Shown: in pieces, positions 61,096 to 64,000 of the stretch
How positions within the stretch are numbered: position 1 is the stretch's first letter
How the letters are laid out: every line of letters begins with the position of its first letter
Source of the DNA: Pelomonas sp. Root1444
Lineage (GTDB): Bacteria > Pseudomonadota > Gammaproteobacteria > Burkholderiales > Burkholderiaceae_C
Length of the DNA: 64,000 nt
NCBI RefSeq assembly: GCF_001426885.1
Contig: NZ_LMFP01000003.1
Location: 813,306-877,305 of the forward strand
Direction of reading: 5' to 3'
Notes under the pieces: generated by a model
Told to the model about the DNA's origin: nothing
Seen by the model: only the letters and a program-made list of their open reading frames with translations
The model's database searches: none
Translations under genes and position numbers: made by a program

Positions 61096-62380
61096 TCCAC
61101 TTGACGGCCCAGGCGTCGTAGGCCGCCAGCGTCTTCTGCGGCCAGTTGCCCCACCAGGCATAGCCGTTGCGCCGCTCCAGGCTGATGTCGTTGACGTCGT
61201 CGTGCAGGCTCTTGTCACGGTCGCCGAACACGGGCCTGAGCGTCGCGGGGTCGTAGTAGCGCGCCCACAGCGGGCCGGCGCCCGGCTGCACCACCAGCTT
61301 GCGCCCGTCGTCTGTCTTGACGAAGGCGCGGTCCCGCACGCCGAGGGCCTTCAGCGTCGCGACGCCGGCGCGTACCGCCTCGACGACGGCGGGTGACGGC
61401 TGGGGCAGGCCCATCAGGAAGGCCAACACCTTGGCGCTCTCGCCACTGCTCAGCGCCGGCGGCTCGTAGTTGCGCGCCGACGCGGGCGCCAGCGTCAGCG
61501 CGTCATGCTGCTGCGCCCACAGCGTGAGCTTGCCGTTCACACGGATCTGCGTTGCCAGCAGCAGTTGCACGGCCTTGGCCTCGGCGGCCGCGGCCGCCGT
61601 GCGCTGCGATGCGGGCAGGAAGCCCAGATCCGCTTCGCCCCGTCCGATGTCGCCCATCAGCTCGGCCACCTCCACCAGCGCGTTGTCGTTCAGCGTGATG
61701 GCGTCGTGGTAGCCGCCCTGCAGCGGCCACACCTGGGGCCAGCCGCCGCCCGGGAACTGCGCCGCCAGCAGGTAGGCCACGCCGCGCTGCGCCGCCTGGC
61801 GGTAGGCCTCGCCGGGCGCGCCGGGTTGCGCGGCGGCCACGCGGGCCAGGAAGCGGATCTCGGTGATGGTCGCGTCGTTGTCGATGGTGCCGACATAACT
61901 CCACTGGGCGTCTTCGGCCTTGTCGAAATCACCGGCGACGGCCGGCTTCTTGGGGCTGTTGTCGGCGACGTAGCTCTGGCCGCGCTCGCGCGGCGGCTTG
62001 TCGCGCGGCTGGTTCTTGCCCCAGCCGCCGGCCGGCGTCTGGTAGCTGAGGATGTTGCGCGCGACCTGCAGCGCGGCTTCGCTCGCGTACCAGTCGGCCG
62101 GTTTGTCCAGCGGCATGCTGGCCTCGCCGTTGCCGCCGGCCGGCGCCGCCGGCCAGGCCGCCAGGCCCTTGCGCTCCGCCGCCAGCGCGGCGCGGTCGGC
62201 GGCGCGCTGGGCAGCGGAACGGGCCAGGTAGTCCACCCACGCGGCGCGCTCGGCGGCCGGCAGGGCGGCCACGCGCTCGGCCGTCAGTGGCTCGGCCGGC
62301 GGGATGACGCCGATCTGGGCGGCAAACGCCGGCGACGACAGTACCAGCGCAAGCAGGGCGGAGCGGCTGAAGGCGGGCAT
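61079..62380 (-). CDS. pelA: PL10 pectate lyase, exported
   Basis: A 433-residue protein with signal peptide (LLALVLSSPAFAA) and the PL10 alpha/alpha-toroid: ILSYQTPAGGWGKNQP, TIDNDATITEIRFLARV, WPQVWPLQGGYHDAITLNDNA, and the C-terminal WARYYDPATLRPVFGDRDKS with ISLERRNGYAWWG. It cleaves polygalacturonate by beta-elimination outside the cytoplasm. Its place next to the galactarate genes fits supply of galacturonate through Udh. The catalytic Asp/Arg residues of PL10 appear kept. Confidence 0.92.
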   Translation of the reverse strand: MPAFSRSALLALVLSSPAFAAQIGVIPPAEPLTAERVAALPAAERAAWVDYLARSAAQRAADRAALAAERKGLAAWPAAPAGGNGEASMPLDKPADWYASEAALQVARNILSYQTPAGGWGKNQPRDKPPRERGQSYVADNSPKKPAVAGDFDKAEDAQWSYVGTIDNDATITEIRFLARVAAAQPGAPGEAYRQAAQRGVAYLLAAQFPGGGWPQVWPLQGGYHDAITLNDNALVEVAELMGDIGRGEADLGFLPASQRTAAAAAEAKAVQLLLATQIRVNGKLTLWAQQHDALTLAPASARNYEPPALSSGESAKVLAFLMGLPQPSPAVVEAVRAGVATLKALGVRDRAFVKTDDGRKLVVQPGAGPLWARYYDPATLRPVFGDRDKSLHDDVNDISLERRNGYAWWGNWPQKTLAAYDAWAVKWIRQPS

Positions 62381-62475
62381 GGCGGGCAGTGAAGTTGGGG
62401 ATGGGCGGCAATCTACCGGCTCGCGCCGGCTGGCGCGCGGCTAACCTTGCGCCGCTCACACAGTTGACTGCTTTC

Positions 62476-63855
62476 ATGACCCCTCGCGCCCTCGCCCTCG
62501 TGTCGACCCTGCTGGCCGGCTGCGCCGCCACCCCGCCGGGCGAACCGCCGGCCGCGCCGCCCGCCGTCGGCCTGCAGCAAGCCTGGGTCCAGGCCGTCGC
62601 CGGCCCGGGTTGGGCTGTGCGCGCCCTGACCGCCGAGGCCAGCTGCCCGACGCTGCACTGGGCCGGCGCGGCGGCGGTCATGCAGCCGCGCAGCGCACCC
62701 GGCGAGGAGCCATCACCGCCGGGCAACACCCAACCGGAACGCAGGCCCACGCAGTTCACGCTGCGCGCTTGCGAAGCGCCCTGGCCTGCCGACGCCACGA
62801 GCGTGCAGGTGGGCGCCCTCACGCTGCGGGCGCCCGCCGCCGAGCTGCGCCGCATCGTCGTCATCGGCGACACCGGCTGCCGGCTCAAGGCCAGCGACAA
62901 GGACTTCCAGGCCTGCAACGACACGTCCCGCTGGCCCTTCCCACGCGTGCTGGCCCGCGCCCTGGCGCTCAAGCCCGACCTGGTCGTCCACGTGGGCGAC
63001 TACCACTACCGCGAAAGCCCCTGCCCACCCGGCCTGGCGGGCTGCGCCGGCAGCCCCTGGGGCTACGGCGACGACGCCTGGCAGGCCGACTTTTTCCAGC
63101 CGGCCCGCGCGCTGCTGGCGGCCGCGCCCTGGGTGTTCGTGCGTGGCAACCATGAGGCCTGCTCGCGCGCGGGCCAGGGCTGGCTGCGCTACCTGGACGC
63201 CGAGCCCGGCACCGCCCGCGCCTGCCAGCCCGAGGTGGCCGCCGGCAGCGTCAACGAGGGCGATTTCACCGCGCCCTTCGCCGTGCCGCTGTCGCCGCGC
63301 CGCCAGCTCATCGTCTTCGACTCCGCGGAAATCGGCAGCGGCACGCCGCCGGCCGGCTCGCCCGCCTGGGCGCGCTGGCGCCAGCAGCTCGACCGCGTCA
63401 CCGAGCTGTCGCGGGAGCGCACGCAGAGCCTCTTCCTCAGCCACCATCCGAGCCTGGCCTTCAGCCCCAGCCGCAGCGGGGCGCCGGGCACGGTGCGTTC
63501 GGGGCTGACGCCGCTGCTGGAGGACGCCACGCCGGGCCGGCTCCTCCCGCCGGGCGTGCAGGCCACGCTGCACGGCCATCTGCACATCCACCAGGTGCTG
63601 GGCTTCGCCACCAACCAGCCCGCCAGCCTCGTCATCGGCAACGGCGGCTCGGCCGCCTCCGGCCGCCTCAATGCTGCGGCGGCATTGCGGGCCGAGCCGC
63701 TGCCGGGCGTGCAGCTGGAGACCTTCCAGAGCCACAGCGAGTTCGGCTTCTCGCTGCTGACCGCCACCCCGCTGGGCTGGCAGCTGCAGGCGTTCAACAC
63801 ACTGGGCCAGCCGCTGGCCACCTGCACGCTGGCGGGCCAGCGGCTGCGTTGCTGA
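62476..63855 (+). CDS. Lipoprotein metallophosphoesterase
   Basis: A 459-residue protein with a lipobox (TLLAGC, lipidated C16) and a calcineurin-like phosphoesterase domain from about residue 125: VIGDTGC, VVHVGDYHYRE, FVRGNHE, LSHHPS and HGHLHIHQ hold the five metal-ligand motifs in order. It is expected on the periplasmic side of a membrane. Phosphatase or phosphodiesterase substrate not known. ATG 62476 is chosen as it starts the lipoprotein signal; the longer frame to 62389 is Ala/Gly-rich. Divergent from pelA with a 95-bp gap. Confidence 0.85.
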   Translation: MTPRALALVSTLLAGCAATPPGEPPAAPPAVGLQQAWVQAVAGPGWAVRALTAEASCPTLHWAGAAAVMQPRSAPGEEPSPPGNTQPERRPTQFTLRACEAPWPADATSVQVGALTLRAPAAELRRIVVIGDTGCRLKASDKDFQACNDTSRWPFPRVLARALALKPDLVVHVGDYHYRESPCPPGLAGCAGSPWGYGDDAWQADFFQPARALLAAAPWVFVRGNHEACSRAGQGWLRYLDAEPGTARACQPEVAAGSVNEGDFTAPFAVPLSPRRQLIVFDSAEIGSGTPPAGSPAWARWRQQLDRVTELSRERTQSLFLSHHPSLAFSPSRSGAPGTVRSGLTPLLEDATPGRLLPPGVQATLHGHLHIHQVLGFATNQPASLVIGNGGSAASGRLNAAAALRAEPLPGVQLETFQSHSEFGFSLLTATPLGWQLQAFNTLGQPLATCTLAGQRLRC

Positions 63856-64000
63856 CGGGCGCACTTCGTTACGCATGACTTCCGACAGGTAACGCCCGCG
63901 CATTCCATCACTGCAAGGCCAAATTGAAGGGTTTCAGTCGGGTAAATCGACGGGTCCGCCAGAGCCCCGGGGCTACACTGGATGCACCTGTCAAGCGGTT
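63856..64000. other. Right-edge intergenic stretch
   Basis: No coding frame or RNA gene is visible in the last 145 bases. A CCGGGGC/CTACA region near the edge may be a promoter for a gene beyond the window, but nothing firm can be stated. Confidence 0.3.

Noticed and set aside
57667-61218. Very long open frame (1183 codons) on the minus strand
   Set aside because: It runs antisense to the semialdehyde dehydrogenase and gudP genes, is rich in Ala/Arg/Gly/His with no domain, and arises from high-GC codon bias.
1-64000. CRISPR arrays, tRNA or rRNA genes, IS elements, prophage genes
   Set aside because: None found on reading: no regularly spaced repeats, no TTCGA-arm cloverleaf in the gaps, no transposase or integrase product among the plausible genes.

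Overview
The window is about 64 kb of very GC-rich DNA, densely coded, with short gaps, many 1-4 nt stop/start overlaps and no rRNA, tRNA, IS element, phage module or CRISPR array that I can see. The gene content fits a betaproteobacterium of the Burkholderiales, and a plant-polymer degrader of the Roseateles/Mitsuaria/Rubrivivax type is my best guess. The main pointers are orphan Bug-type periplasmic binding proteins, a large TonB with an Ala-rich helical linker, and glucuronoxylan and aldarate catabolism. The genus is inference; no marker gene is present.

Layout. (1) 1-13.2 kb, envelope and stress genes: the end of a receiver-domain protein, small secreted or membrane proteins, a zinc-ribbon metallopeptidase, a PAP2 phosphatase, two GT4 glycosyltransferases, a GmhB-like phosphatase, topoisomerase IB, a DUF2334 deacetylase, an ElaB/DUF883-like protein, an NtrC-type regulator and a cardiolipin-synthase-like PLD enzyme. 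(2) 13.16-13.54 kb, a compact locus with two tandem LexA-type boxes over the promoter of a 26-residue peptide gene, and on the other strand a structured stretch ending in an intrinsic terminator. (3) 13.7-26.5 kb, glucuronoxylan use: lacI-udh-lactonase-galM, aguA (GH67), then divergent xynB (GH43), a GPH transporter, xylA and xylB. (4) 26.6-34.7 kb: an S8 protease/ComEC-like MBL pair, a KGG-type protein, TonB and a metzincin-like metalloprotease. (5) 34.76-40.45 kb, an arsenic cassette (arsR, arsC, acr3, marR, a GNAT-flavoprotein fusion, an MFS exporter), flanked by 19-bp direct repeats that match the 3' end of the next glycosidase gene. (6) 40.4-48 kb: a GH115-GH8 fusion glycosidase, then divergent pentonate dehydratase, RraA-like protein and ROK regulator. 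(7) 48-50.4 kb: an orphan histidine kinase and a TerB-like membrane protein. (8) 50.4-61.1 kb, galactarate/glucarate catabolism (garD, fadR-type regulator, kdgD, bug, gudD, bug, KGSA dehydrogenase, gudP), interrupted by a small XRE/membrane-protein operon. (9) 61-63.9 kb: a PL10 pectate lyase and a lipoprotein phosphoesterase.

How it works together. GH67, GH115, GH43 and GH8 enzymes would release xylose and (methyl)glucuronate. Xylose goes through XylA and XylB. Uronates, including galacturonate made available by pectin attack, would be oxidised by uronate dehydrogenase, opened by the SMP-30 lactonase and dehydrated by GarD or GudD. KdgD and the semialdehyde dehydrogenase would then give 2-oxoglutarate. 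The pentonate dehydratase may feed the same semialdehyde node. Palindromes in the divergent promoter regions suggest control by LacI-, FadR- and possibly ROK-type regulators.
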